Shown here piece after piece: positions 21,070 through 32,069 of a stretch of DNA of 48,016 bases. Origin of the DNA: Deinococcus sp. YIM 134068. GTDB lineage: Bacteria; Deinococcota; Deinococci; Deinococcales; Deinococcaceae. The notes under the pieces are model-generated. The model was not told the DNA's origin and searched no databases. It saw only the letters and a program-made list of their open reading frames with translations. Location of the stretch: contig NZ_JAZHPF010000025.1 in the NCBI RefSeq assembly GCF_036543075.1, positions 1-48,016 of the forward strand, in the 5' to 3' direction. The translations under genes were made by a program, and so were the position numbers. Within the stretch, counting starts at the first letter, position 1; each line of letters starts with the position of its first letter.

Positions 21070-21576
21070 ATGTCCAGCGACCCGTCCCATGAGCTGTCCG
21101 CTGACCGGAGTTCCGCCCGGCCCACTGTCCTCGTCACCACCGACCTGAGCGCCCTGGGGGACCACGCCCTCGCGCACGCCGGGGCGCTCGCCGCCGGGCT
21201 GGGGGCGGAGGTGTGCGTGCTGTACGTGCAACCCGACCCGTTGACCGCCGTCGCCGACGGGATGGTCTACATTCCCCCGACGAGCGAGACAGACTTGCGG
21301 GAGGAACGGCACCGCACCGAGGCCGACCTCGCGGGCCGCCTGCCCGGCGCGCGGGTACGGGTGGAGCAGGCGACCGGGCGACCGGTGCCCCACGTCATCC
21401 TGGGGGTGGCGCGGGAGGAGCACGCCCGCCTGATCGTGATGAGCACCCACGGACGCGGCGGCCTGAGCCGTGCCCTGCTCGGCAGCGTGGCGGAGGCGGT
21501 GGCTCACCACGCGCCCGTCCCGGTGCTGCTCGTGCGCGCCTCTCATACCGTGACGGTGTGGCAGCGGGAGGGATGA
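21070..21576 (+). CDS. Universal stress protein (UspA family)
   Basis: 168 residues with a single Usp domain. The fold starts at TVLVTTDLSALGDHALAHAGALAAGLGAEVCVLYV, and the ATP-binding signature is STHGRGGLSRALLGSVAEAVAHHAPVPVLLV (G-2x-G-9x-G(S/T) type, about residues 126-156), so it should bind nucleotide. The N-terminal 18 residues are a short Ser/Asp-rich tail. Universal stress proteins act in the cytoplasm under starvation and oxidative stress; the partner here is unknown. A long palindromic repeat follows the gene. Confidence 0.93.
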   Translation: MSSDPSHELSADRSSARPTVLVTTDLSALGDHALAHAGALAAGLGAEVCVLYVQPDPLTAVADGMVYIPPTSETDLREERHRTEADLAGRLPGARVRVEQATGRPVPHVILGVAREEHARLIVMSTHGRGGLSRALLGSVAEAVAHHAPVPVLLVRASHTVTVWQREG

Positions 21577-21596
21577 GGAGAGTCGCCGAGCCGGGG

Positions 21597-21705
21597 GCGA
21601 CCCCTCCACCCCTTCGGGGCACCTCCCCTCGAAGGGAGGCAGAACCCAATAGGCTTCCCTCGAGGGGAGCTGTCGGCGAAGCTGACGGAGGGGTTCACCC
21701 GCCGC
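21597..21705. repeat. Long interrupted palindrome
   Basis: ACCCCTCC near 21601 faces GGAGGGGT near 21690. Inside, ACCTCCCCTCGAAGGGAGG faces CTTCCCTCGAGGGGAGCT, and GTCGGCGAAGCTGAC forms its own small hairpin. It fills most of the 224-bp gap after the uspA-like gene. No ORF. Confidence 0.75.
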
Positions 21706-21787
21706 GTCGCCCGACATCACTCGTCCAGAGCCGTCACGGTGGCCCCGCACGCTTGCTCATGCCATCCAGGTTCCTCCCGACGCACGG

Positions 21788-21793
21788 TAGACT
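21788..21793 (+). promoter_or_regulatory. Leaderless -10 box of the shikimate-dehydrogenase-like gene
   Basis: TAGACT, 7 nt, then the ATG at 21801. Confidence 0.5.
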
Positions 21794-21800
21794 CGGGGCG

Positions 21801-22553
21801 ATGACCGCCCACAACGACGCGCCCCTCGCCCTCGTCGGGCACAGCCCCGCCGCCGCCCGTGCCCTGCGGGACGTGGGTCTCGTCGCGGTGAGCGTGCCCG
21901 GCGGCGATCTCGGCGCAGTGATCGGTGCGTGCCGCACCCTGCGCTTCTCGGGGGCGCTTGTTCACGAGTCTCGGGAGGGGGCGGCGGCGGAGGCCGTCAC
22001 CCCGGACACCAGCGCGCGGCGGGCGGGACGGGTGGATGCCGTGGCGCTGACGGGGGCGGGTGCCCACGGCACCTATGCCCTCGCAGATGCGCTCTCAGAC
22101 GCGGTGGAGGCGAGCGGGTACGCGGCGCGCGGCGCGGGTGCCCTCCTCCTCGGCTCGGGGGGCGACCTCGCGCGGGCGCTGCCCCTCGTGCGCTTGGGCC
22201 TCGGCAGCGTGGCCGTCGCCGCCGACAGCGCCCCCGAGGCCGAGCGTTTCCTGCGCGACCTCCCGGCGGGCACGCGCACCTTCACCCTCAGCCGCCACGA
22301 CCCCGCCCTCGCCTCCCTCGCCGAGCGGGCCGACCTCGTGGTGCTCACGGGCGGCACCCTGCCACCGGGCCTCCTCCAGCCCTACCACACCCTCGCCGAC
22401 CTCACCGGACGCGCGGGGACCGGCCAGAGCGGTGCCGCCATCCTCGACCTTTCCGCGCTGCCCGCCCTGCGCCTCGCCCGCCAGCTTCTCCACGCGACGG
22501 GGCAGCGGTACAGGGCGGAGGATTTGACGGGGCTGGTGGCCGAGTTGGCCTGA
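21801..22553 (+). CDS. Shikimate-dehydrogenase-like Rossmann protein, degenerate
   Basis: 250 residues. The C-terminal half resembles the NADP domain of shikimate dehydrogenase: AGALLLGSGGDLARALPLVRLGLGSVAVAADS (about 110-142, with GxGGxxxxA) preceded by a GTYALADALSDAVEASGY segment in the position of the substrate-contact helix. The N-terminal domain is short, and the catalytic Lys of the NxTxPxK motif is not visible (VSVPGGD instead). I infer a degenerate paralogue of AroE that may bind NAD(P) without making shikimate. The start is fixed by the TAGACT box. It converges on dppC; facing heptad arms lie between. Confidence 0.6.
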   Translation: MTAHNDAPLALVGHSPAAARALRDVGLVAVSVPGGDLGAVIGACRTLRFSGALVHESREGAAAEAVTPDTSARRAGRVDAVALTGAGAHGTYALADALSDAVEASGYAARGAGALLLGSGGDLARALPLVRLGLGSVAVAADSAPEAERFLRDLPAGTRTFTLSRHDPALASLAERADLVVLTGGTLPPGLLQPYHTLADLTGRAGTGQSGAAILDLSALPALRLARQLLHATGQRYRAEDLTGLVAELA

Positions 22554-22555
22554 TG

Positions 22556-22618
22556 AAGGCAGATGGCAAAAGGCAGAAAGCTTTTGTGGCCTTCTGCCTT
22601 CGACCTTCTGCCTATGCC
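22556..22618. repeat. Facing heptad arms between convergent genes
   Basis: AGGCAGA/AAGGCAG-type units right after the TGA at 22553 face CTTCTGC, CTTCGAC, CTTCTGC units that run up to the dppC stop at 22621. AAGGCAGAA pairs with TTCTGCCTT; a terminator role for both genes is likely. Confidence 0.8.
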
Positions 22619-22620
22619 GC

Positions 22621-23622
<1,002 letters not shown>

Positions 23623-23690
23623 GAAAACCTCGGGGGTTAGGTGTGAGGGGAAAGGGGTTGGGAAAAGATGCGGGATGCGGAGACGTTCGC

Positions 23691-23725
23691 CTCTCCCTAA
23701 TGCCTGACTCCTCAACCCTGACCCC
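23691..23725. repeat. Heptad array abutting a stop codon (GGGGTCA type)
   Basis: On the minus strand, directly after the TGA of dpp[36 protein letters not shown]. The sequence type is unlike the other arrays but the period is the same. Confidence 0.75.
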
Positions 23726-24763
23726 TCACCTGTATTGAATGCGTGGGTCCAGCGCCGCGTAACTCAGGTCCACGAGCAGGTTCATCACGCTCACCACGAG
23801 GGCCGCGAAGATCACCCCGCCCTGAATCACCGGGTAGTCGCGCTGGCTGATCGCCTCGTATACCCACGAGCCGAGGCCCGGCCACGAGAAGATCGTCTCG
23901 GTGAGGACCGCGCCGCCGAGCAGCGCCCCCGCCTGCAACCCGATCACCGTGACGACGGGCAGGAGGGCGTTTCTCAGGGCGTGCTTGAGGGTCACGGTGC
24001 GTCCGGCGAGGCCTTTGGCGCGGGCCGTGCGGACGTAATCCTGCCCCAGCACTTCGAGGAGGCTGGAGCGCGTCAGCCGGGCGATGATGGCGAGCGGGAT
24101 GGACCCGAGCGCGACGGCGGGCAGGATCAGGTGGCGCAGCGCGTCCCACGCGGCGGCGGGCTGGCCTCGCAGGAGGCCGTCCAGCACATAGAAGCCCGTG
24201 ATCGGCTCCAGCACCGTCTCGTTGCCCAGCCGCGCGCTCGGCGGGAGCCAGCCCAGCCGCACCGCGAAGAAGTACGACAGCAGCAGCCCCAGCCAGAACA
24301 CCGGCATACTCACGCCCACGAGGCTGACCGTGGTGGCGAGGTTGTCCCATGCGCTGTTGCGCCGCAGCGCCGCGATGATTCCGGCGGGCAGACCGATGGC
24401 GAGGGCGAAGAGCAGCGCCGCGAGGCTGAGTTCGGCGGTGGCGGGAAAGCGCGAGAGCAGTTCGTCGCGCACCGGGATGTTGCTCTTGATGCCGCTGCCG
24501 AGGTCGCCCTGGACGAGCTGACCCACGTAGCGGGGATACTGCGCGTCCAGCAGGTTGGCGGGGTCGCGGTAGTTGATGAACCACGGCTTGTTCAGGCCCA
24601 GTTGCTCGCGCAGGGCGGCGGAGGCCTGGGGTGTGGCCCGCTCGCCCAGCAGCGCGGTCGCCGGGTCGCCGGGAATGGAGCGCACGAACGCGAACACGAC
24701 GACGCTGATACCCACGAGCACGAGCAGCGTCCGCAGCACGCGGCGGATGAGGTAATTGCCCAA
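23726..24763 (-). CDS. dppB: ABC transporter permease, dipeptide/oligopeptide type (DppB-like)
   Basis: 345 residues starting LGNYLIRRVLRTLLVLVGISVVVF, the usual DppB N-terminus, with IPGDPATALLG in the first periplasmic loop and the EAA loop DYVRTARAKGLAGRTVTLKHALRN (about 235-258). The start is a TTG at 24763, preceded by AAAGGAGG with 7 nt spacing; no ATG or GTG fits the family start. It pairs with DppC to form the peptide channel. A 235-bp gap with repeats separates it from the binding-protein gene, so the operon may be processed or have an internal promoter. Confidence 0.92.
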   Translation of the reverse strand: MGNYLIRRVLRTLLVLVGISVVVFAFVRSIPGDPATALLGERATPQASAALREQLGLNKPWFINYRDPANLLDAQYPRYVGQLVQGDLGSGIKSNIPVRDELLSRFPATAELSLAALLFALAIGLPAGIIAALRRNSAWDNLATTVSLVGVSMPVFWLGLLLSYFFAVRLGWLPPSARLGNETVLEPITGFYVLDGLLRGQPAAAWDALRHLILPAVALGSIPLAIIARLTRSSLLEVLGQDYVRTARAKGLAGRTVTLKHALRNALLPVVTVIGLQAGALLGGAVLTETIFSWPGLGSWVYEAISQRDYPVIQGGVIFAALVVSVMNLLVDLSYAALDPRIQYR

Positions 24764-24824
24764 GAGGACGCCTCCTTTCTCAAATAAACAACGACAGAAA
24801 CACGTTGGCTCTACTTCTGCTTTT

Positions 24825-24868
24825 GCCCCTCCCCCTTGAGGGGGGAGGCCGGGTGGGGGTGAACAGGC
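24825..24868. repeat. GC-rich palindromic repeat
   Basis: CCCCTCCCCC-TTGA-GGGGGGAGG followed by CCGGGTGGGGGTGAAC. It is nearly identical to the copy at 44745-44792. It lies between dppA and dppB. Confidence 0.75.
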
Positions 24869-24910
24869 AGAGCGATCACGCAAACGAACACGTCAACTCC
24901 CCATCTTCTT

Positions 24911-24945
24911 CTGACCGCTGACGGCTGAAAGCTGACCGCTCCCAC
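24911..24945. repeat. Heptad array (CTGACNG type)
   Basis: CTGACCG, CTGACGG, CTGAAAG, CTGACCG, CTCCCAC, about 55 nt beyond the dppA stop and past its hairpin. Confidence 0.8.
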
Positions 24946-24956
24946 ATCAACAACGC

Positions 24957-24988
24957 GCGGGGCGGGCCACCCTTCCGCCCGCCCCGCC
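24957..24988 (-). terminator. Hairpin after dppA
   Basis: GGGGCGGGC (24959-24967) pairs perfectly with GCCCGCCCC (24977-24985) shortly after the dppA stop, without a T-run. It may lower read-through into dppBC. Confidence 0.55.
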
Positions 24989-24998
24989 CACCCCGCGT

Positions 24999-26576
<1,578 letters not shown>

Positions 26577-26789
26577 GAAGCCTCCGGGGCACCGCCGCAC
26601 GACGCGCCCCGCCCAACATGGGAGGAGTCGGACGTGAGCGGCAAATAAAGGGACAACGTGCGTTCAGGGTAGGGGTGCCCCGAGGTGGTGTCAAGGATGA
26701 GGCTGGGGAGGCTGTGGAGGACGCCCCGATTCTGTGTAGGGCCGGGTGGTGGGGTTGCCCCGTCGTTCCCCTCCTCCGGCCTTTGACAC
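26577..26789. other. Divergent intergenic stretch upstream of dppA
   Basis: No gene and no clear -35/-10 for dppA. It is followed by the MITE-like element, so the whole gap to 27021 (445 bp) is non-coding. Confidence 0.4.
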
Positions 26790-26945
26790 GAACGCTCGAT
26801 GTGAACCAGAGACCGGGCAGGAAGGGCGTGTTCGCCGTCTGGCAGGAGGACGAGCGGTGCTCGTCACCCCTCTCCCCGACCCTCTCCCGCAGGGGGAGAG
26901 GGAGAAGAAAGCACTTCTGGCACGCTTATTCTCTATACATAGCAA
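26790..26945 (+). repeat. MITE-like dispersed repeat, copy 2
   Basis: It starts GAACGCTCGATGTG and shares with copy 1 (16370-16530, inverted) the ordered words GGCGT-TTCGC, CTGGCAG, GGACGAGCGGTGCTCGTC, CTCCCCGACCCTC, GGGAGAA and CTGGCACGCT. The right end is more diverged than in copy 1. It includes a GC-rich palindrome at 26868-26902. No ORF of its own. Confidence 0.7.
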
Positions 26946-27021
26946 GTGTCACGAGGGGAGAGAAGAGATCAACGCCCAGGCTCGCCTTGCCTTCTCCTCC
27001 CCAAGCGGCAGAATGCGGGGC

Positions 27022-27549
27022 GTGCCCAGCGGACGTGTCCACAACCTCATCAATATCGCCACCTACAGCGTGCTTGCCGCCGGAGTCCTCGTCGCCACCC
27101 GGACGGGGCTGCTCACCGTCACGCCCGTGCAGGCCCTGAACTTCACGCTGGGCTTCGCGGCGGGCACCTTCCTGCTCTCGCCCGACCTCGACCTCGCGGA
27201 AGGGCGGGTGGACAGCAAGCGGCACTGGGGTCTGCTCGGCGTCCTGTGGGTGCCCTACGGCATGATCTTCAGTCACCGGGGCCTCTCGCACACCTGGGTC
27301 GTCGGCCCGCTGACCCGCCTCGCCTACGTGGCCGTGATCGTCGCCCTCGTCGTCGGCCTGCTGCGGACCTTCGTGCCGGACCTTCCCCTGCCGCGCATCC
27401 CCGAGCCGATCAGCCTGAAGTTCCTCGTGCCCATCCTCCTCGGTTACTACCTCAGCCAGTGGCTCCACCTCATCGCCGACGGGGTGAGGCCCGATCACGG
27501 GATGCGGCGGGGAATGCGCGAGGTGCGGAAGGTGCGGCGGCGGTTCTGA
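27022..27549 (+). CDS. Membrane metal-binding protein, DUF2227 family
   Basis: 175 residues. The conserved metal-binding features are SPDLDLAEGRVDSKRHWG (about 52-69), SHRGLSHTWVVGP (about 84-96) and SQWLHLIADGVRPD (about 144-157), with hydrophobic segments between, which matches the DUF2227/YdjM-like family of putative membrane metal-dependent hydrolases. The function is not established. I chose the GTG at 27022 (a CAGAAT box 7 nt upstream); the in-frame ATG at 27013 is the alternative. It converges on the methyltransferase gene with only 7 bp between stop codons. Confidence 0.8.
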   Translation: MPSGRVHNLINIATYSVLAAGVLVATRTGLLTVTPVQALNFTLGFAAGTFLLSPDLDLAEGRVDSKRHWGLLGVLWVPYGMIFSHRGLSHTWVVGPLTRLAYVAVIVALVVGLLRTFVPDLPLPRIPEPISLKFLVPILLGYYLSQWLHLIADGVRPDHGMRRGMREVRKVRRRF

Positions 27550-27556
27550 AAGGAGG

Positions 27557-28305
<749 letters not shown>

Positions 28306-28310
28306 GGAGA

Positions 28311-28316
28311 AGGGTA
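28311..28316 (-). promoter_or_regulatory. Leaderless -10 box of the methyltransferase gene
   Basis: TACCCT, 7 nt, then the GTG at 28303. Confidence 0.5.
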
Positions 28317-28323
28317 GTGGGTT

Positions 28324-28379
28324 GTGGTCCGTGGGGAGTGGATGAGGGTCTTTCCCACTTCCCACTCCCCACGGACCAC
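28324..28379. repeat. Heptad hairpin abutting a stop codon (GTGGTCC type)
   Basis: On the minus strand, directly after the TGA of the deacetylase gene: GTGGTCC, GTGGGGA, GTGGGAA, GTGGGAA. The first 18 nt have a perfect inverted partner at about 28324-28341, giving a long stem with a roughly 20-nt loop before the next gene's promoter. Confidence 0.85.
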
Positions 28380-29591
28380 TCACCGTTCCCCGAACCGGGC
28401 CACGAACGCCTCCCGCGTCACCACGCTCAGTTGCGGGTCGCGGGGCGGCCCCTCCGTGCGGTAGGCGCGGCGCAGCACGCCCGACCACGCGCGCAGGCGG
28501 CGGGCGTCGGCAGATTGGAGGTTCTGTGTCTCGAAGCCGAGGCGGGCGAGCAGGGCGGCGAAGGTGCTCACGCCGAAGATGACCCGCGCGTCCGCGAGTT
28601 CGGGCCGGGTCTGGAGGTCGCGGGCGAGGTCGCGGAAGTCTCCCTGCGCGAGCCGGAAGCTCCGGCGCAGCCCGAGGTCCACGAGGAGCGGGCTGTTGAG
28701 GTGAAGCTCGGCGGCGGGGGTGCCCTTCGGCACGGGTGTCCCGTCCGCCAGCGTCACGCCCTCCAGCGCAAAATGCGTCGCCCCTATGCGGAACAGGTTG
28801 TCCGCCCGTCCCCCCACGGGCTGGATGCCGCCCGAGCGGTCCACCACCCGGTCCAGCTCCCACAGCAGGCGGCGCGGGAGGTCCCGTGCGGTCAGCGGCG
28901 CGGCTCCGTCCAGCTCACCGAGTGGCACGAGGTCGTATCTCCGTCCCCACAGGTCGGCGAGGAGACCGGGAAGCGCGGGCACCGTGTTCCGTGCTCCCGG
29001 CCCCGCGTCGTGGAGGACGACCACCGCGCCGGGGTGGGCCAACTTGTTGACCCGCGCCCGCACGCTCTCCGGCGTGGACGCCGGGTGCCAGTCGCGCCCC
29101 TCCACGCTCCAATGGGCACCTGTCATGCCCGCCGCGCGTTGACCGAGCAGGGTGGCGAGGGTGTAGCCGCCGTGCGGAGGACGGTGCAGCCTTACCCGTC
29201 GCCCGGTCACGGCAGAAACGCGCCGTGCCGCCCGCACCGGGTCGAGGAAAGCTCCCCACGGCGTCCGCAGCCAGGCGTGGACGTGCCGCGCCGCGTGGGG
29301 TTCGACCTCGTGCCCCTCCGCGAGCATCCGGGCGATCAGGTCGGGGTGGGCCTCTGCACGCCGGGCGATCACGAAGAAGGTCGCCCGCGCCCCCACATCC
29401 CGCAGCGCGTCCAGCACGGCGGGCGTGGTCGCACGGTCCGGCCCGTCGTCAAAGGTCAGGGCCAGGGCTTTTTTCTCCTGCCTGCCCTCGCGCACCAGTC
29501 CCCAACCCAGCCGCTGCACGAGCAGGAAGGGGAGGCCGACGTACCCCAGCAGGGCGAGGGCACCGAGTCCCAGCCAACTACGCCGTTTCAT
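28380..29591 (-). CDS. Polysaccharide deacetylase family protein
   Basis: 403 residues. An N-terminal membrane anchor (LGLGALALLGYVGLPFLLV) precedes a NodB homology domain: ALTFDDGPDRATTPAVLDAL (motif 1, catalytic Asp), HEVEPHAARHVHA (motif 2, metal His-x3-His), RLHRPPHGGYT (motif 3) and GAVVVLHDAG (motif 5). About 180 further residues of unknown type follow. It should deacetylate a cell-wall glycan outside the membrane. The ATG at 29591 has a near-perfect GGAGGTGAT ribosome site ending next to the start. It sits between a glycolipid glycosyltransferase and a methyltransferase in the envelope cluster. Confidence 0.92.
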   Translation of the reverse strand: MKRRSWLGLGALALLGYVGLPFLLVQRLGWGLVREGRQEKKALALTFDDGPDRATTPAVLDALRDVGARATFFVIARRAEAHPDLIARMLAEGHEVEPHAARHVHAWLRTPWGAFLDPVRAARRVSAVTGRRVRLHRPPHGGYTLATLLGQRAAGMTGAHWSVEGRDWHPASTPESVRARVNKLAHPGAVVVLHDAGPGARNTVPALPGLLADLWGRRYDLVPLGELDGAAPLTARDLPRRLLWELDRVVDRSGGIQPVGGRADNLFRIGATHFALEGVTLADGTPVPKGTPAAELHLNSPLLVDLGLRRSFRLAQGDFRDLARDLQTRPELADARVIFGVSTFAALLARLGFETQNLQSADARRLRAWSGVLRRAYRTEGPPRDPQLSVVTREAFVARFGER

Positions 29592-29644
29592 ATCACCTCC
29601 GAGAAGATTTGAAGTGTTCTGTATGGATGAAAACCCGCTCTCCC

Positions 29645-29679
29645 GCTGGTCGCTGGCGGCTGGAAGCTGGCCGCTCGTC
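29645..29679. repeat. Heptad array near a stop codon (GCTGGNN type)
   Basis: GCTGGTC, GCTGGCG, GCTGGAA, GCTGGCC, GCTCGTC, 6 nt from the glycosyltransferase stop at 29686 and lying between it and the deacetylase gene. Confidence 0.85.
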
Positions 29680-29685
29680 GCCCCC

Positions 29686-30810
29686 TCACTCCCGCCCCAG
29701 CTTCCGCAGCAATGCACACGCCACCCTATCGGCGGCGTCGGGCACCCCGAGGCGAGCGGCGTTCGCGCTCAGGCGGGCGTACTCGTCCCCGTCGAGCGCG
29801 CGGAGGACGGCGGGTCTCAGGTCCGTGATCCCCCGCGCCCACAGCGCCGCCCCGTGCCGCAGGAGGTAGTCGGCGTTGTGTTCCTCCTGCCCCGGAATGG
29901 GGTCGTGGACGACGAGGGGGACGCCCAACGTCGTCGCCTCCGCCACCGTCAGCCCGCCCGCCTTGCCCACCACGAGGTCGGACGCGGCGAGCAGTTCCGG
30001 GAAATCGGTCGTGAAGCCCAGCGCGTGAACGGTCGCCCCGCCCACCCGCGTGACCCCCCGCTCCCGCGCCCCCGCCAGCACGAGGACTTGCACCCTCTGT
30101 CCCAGGTTCGTCAGCTCCGCCAGAACCCGCTCCAGCGCCCGGTAAGTTCCCGTCCCCCCGCCCGACACGAGGATGAGCGGCTCGCCCGGCCTCAGCCCGT
30201 GCCGCTCGCGGAGCGCCGCCTTGTCCGCCCCGATCAGCTCCCGGAACCTGGGCGAGATGGGAATGCCCGTCACGGCCACCTTCTCCGGTGAGAGGCCGCG
30301 CTCCACCATCTGCTCCCGTGTTTCCGGCGCGGCGACCATCACGAGGTCTGCCTCGTGCCGGACCCAGTGGTGGTGGACGCGGTAATCGGTGACGACAAGC
30401 GCGTTCAGGAAGGAGCGGCCCGTGCGCCGCCGGGCGGTTCCGGCCAGCGCCGCCGACGCCCAGTAGCTGCTCACCACCACGTCGGGCTGGCTGTATTCCA
30501 GGTCGGCGAGCATTCCCCGCACCCCCACCCAAGAGAAGGCGCGGCTGATGAAGTTGACGGGGTGGTCGAGGTCCGTGAGGCGGTAGAACCCCCGGTACAT
30601 CCAGGGCGCGTGCCGCAGCTCGAAGTCGTACAGGTCCACCGTGACCTTCCGCTCGGCGGGGTTGAGGTACGTCACCGCGTCACTGTGGCGCTCCTCGAAG
30701 GCCACGCCCCGGTCCCGGAGGGCCTGCTGCACCGCCTGTTGCGCCTGATGGTGCCCTGAGCCGATGGACGCCGACACGAACAGCGTCCGCAGGGGAGCGT
30801 CCCCCCTCAC
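29686..30810 (-). CDS. Glycolipid glycosyltransferase, MGDG synthase/UgtP-like (GT28)
   Basis: 374 residues. The N-terminus LFVSASIGSGHHQAQQAVQQAL is the hallmark of MGDG synthases and processive diacylglycerol glucosyltransferases. The donor-binding half has LILVSGGGTGTYRALERVL (about 195-213) and VVGKAGGLTVAEATTLGVPLVV. It should add sugar from a UDP-sugar to diacylglycerol at the inner membrane face. The GTG start at 30810 overlaps the lptF/G-like stop (GTGA), showing translational coupling; a much longer open frame upstream is antisense or shifted lptF/G sequence. Confidence 0.9.
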   Translation of the reverse strand: MRGDAPLRTLFVSASIGSGHHQAQQAVQQALRDRGVAFEERHSDAVTYLNPAERKVTVDLYDFELRHAPWMYRGFYRLTDLDHPVNFISRAFSWVGVRGMLADLEYSQPDVVVSSYWASAALAGTARRRTGRSFLNALVVTDYRVHHHWVRHEADLVMVAAPETREQMVERGLSPEKVAVTGIPISPRFRELIGADKAALRERHGLRPGEPLILVSGGGTGTYRALERVLAELTNLGQRVQVLVLAGARERGVTRVGGATVHALGFTTDFPELLAASDLVVGKAGGLTVAEATTLGVPLVVHDPIPGQEEHNADYLLRHGAALWARGITDLRPAVLRALDGDEYARLSANAARLGVPDAADRVACALLRKLGRE

Positions 30811-31952
30811 GCCCGCCTCAGCAGCCACAGGCCCGCTCCCGCGAAGACCACGTTCGCCAGCCACACGCCGAGTTCGGGGAGGGCGGGCAGGCTTCCGGCT
30901 ACCGTCAGCCCGACGAAGAACAGGAGATAGTAGGCGACGGCGATCATCAGCGCGATGCCCAGCGACACCCCCAGCGTCCGCCCGTAGCGCAACGCGAAGG
31001 GCAGGGCCGCGAGCGCGAGGACGAGGTTCCCGAAGGGCAGCGCGAGCTTGCGGTTCAGGTTGATCCGCGCGTCCCGCCGCTCCGCCTCGGGCACGCCGGG
31101 CGCGGTGAGGGCGGTGACGAGCTGCGGCCAGCCCTGCGAGTCCGCCCCGATGGCGTCCGCGTACTGGGCGAAGGTCTCCTGCCGCGAGAGGCCGGTGTCG
31201 AGCGTCAACGTGTCCTCCGCGCGCTCGGGCAGCACGACGCTGGGAAAGACCTCCGCCACCGCCGCGCGGAAGGCCGCCGGGTCGTTCTCCGGCACGCGGG
31301 CGAGATTCGCCGCCGCCCCGTAGTTCACCGTGAAGACCTGATAGCCCGTCAGATTCAACGTGTTGCCCTCGAACGTGCCCGCGTCCGCGAAAATCACCGT
31401 TCCGCGCCGCAGGTCGCCGGGCTGCCAGCGTTCCACCCGCACGCCGCTCATCCGCCGCGTCCCGTGGTCGTACCCCGCCAGCGACAGCGTGAGGCCGCCG
31501 CGCAGGTCGAGCGTCTGCCCGACGAGGCGACTCAGGCCCGTGCCCGTCAGTACGTCCCAGTACAGGCCGCGCGTCTCCACGTTCGCCCTCGGGGCCACCC
31601 ACAGGCTGAGCCACACGGCGAGGGCCGTCACGAGCGCAGCCACCACCGCCACGGGCCGCGCCACCCGCCCCAGCCCAATGCCGCCCGACTGCACCGCCAC
31701 GAGTTCGCGCTCGGTGGCGAGCCGCCCGAACGCCACCACCGTCATGAGGACGACCGCCATCGGCAGAATCTTGACGAGCGTATCCGGCACCTGAAGGCCG
31801 ATCCACCGCCCCACCAGCCCCACGGGCACCCCCCGGAGCCACTGGCTGCTGACGAAGAAGTACCCGAAACTCAGAATGGCCGTGAACAGCAGCGTGCCCG
31901 ACAGGAGGGGCGGCAGCAGCTCACGGAGGACGTAGCGGGTGAGGCGGGTCAT
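30807..31952 (-). CDS. LptF/LptG-family permease (YjgP/YjgQ)
   Basis: 381 residues. MTRLTRYVLRELLPPLLSGTLLFTAILSFGYFF at the start and the conserved PDTLVKILPMAVVLMTVVAFGRLATERELVAVQSGGIGL (about 55-95) define the family; three further helices close the protein (about 285-380) around a periplasmic beta-type domain. In Proteobacteria LptFG extract LPS. Deinococcus has an outer membrane but no classical LPS, so the cargo must be another lipid; the GTGA coupling to a glycolipid synthase suggests a glycolipid. The start MTRL at 31952 has AGGGG upstream. There is one gene where E. coli has two. Confidence 0.9.
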   Translation of the reverse strand: MTRLTRYVLRELLPPLLSGTLLFTAILSFGYFFVSSQWLRGVPVGLVGRWIGLQVPDTLVKILPMAVVLMTVVAFGRLATERELVAVQSGGIGLGRVARPVAVVAALVTALAVWLSLWVAPRANVETRGLYWDVLTGTGLSRLVGQTLDLRGGLTLSLAGYDHGTRRMSGVRVERWQPGDLRRGTVIFADAGTFEGNTLNLTGYQVFTVNYGAAANLARVPENDPAAFRAAVAEVFPSVVLPERAEDTLTLDTGLSRQETFAQYADAIGADSQGWPQLVTALTAPGVPEAERRDARINLNRKLALPFGNLVLALAALPFALRYGRTLGVSLGIALMIAVAYYLLFFVGLTVAGSLPALPELGVWLANVVFAGAGLWLLRRA

Positions 31953-31968
31953 GGTGCCCCTGCGGGGC

Positions 31969-32003
31969 GGGAAGTGGGAAGTGGGGAGTGGGAAGTGGGA
32001 AAG
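31969..32003. repeat. Heptad array (GGGAAGT type)
   Basis: GGGAAGT, GGGAAGT, GGGGAGT, GGGAAGT, GGGAAAG, immediately upstream of the lptF/G start and facing the array at 32038. Confidence 0.85.
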
Positions 32004-32037
32004 ACGTGGTGCAGGCCCAAAGCTTTCGCCCAAACCT

Positions 32038-32065
32038 CCACTGACCACTGACCACTGACCACTAC
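32038..32065. repeat. Heptad array near the fabZ stop (CCACTGA type)
   Basis: CCACTGA three times exactly, then CCACTAC; 4 nt from the fabZ stop codon at 32070. Confidence 0.9.
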
Positions 32066-32069
32066 CCCC

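Noticed and set aside
29686..31842. 718-codon frame suggesting a fused permease-glycosyltransferase
   Set aside because: The upstream part is lptF/G sequence in the wrong frame. The real glycosyltransferase starts at the GTG overlapping the lptF/G stop.
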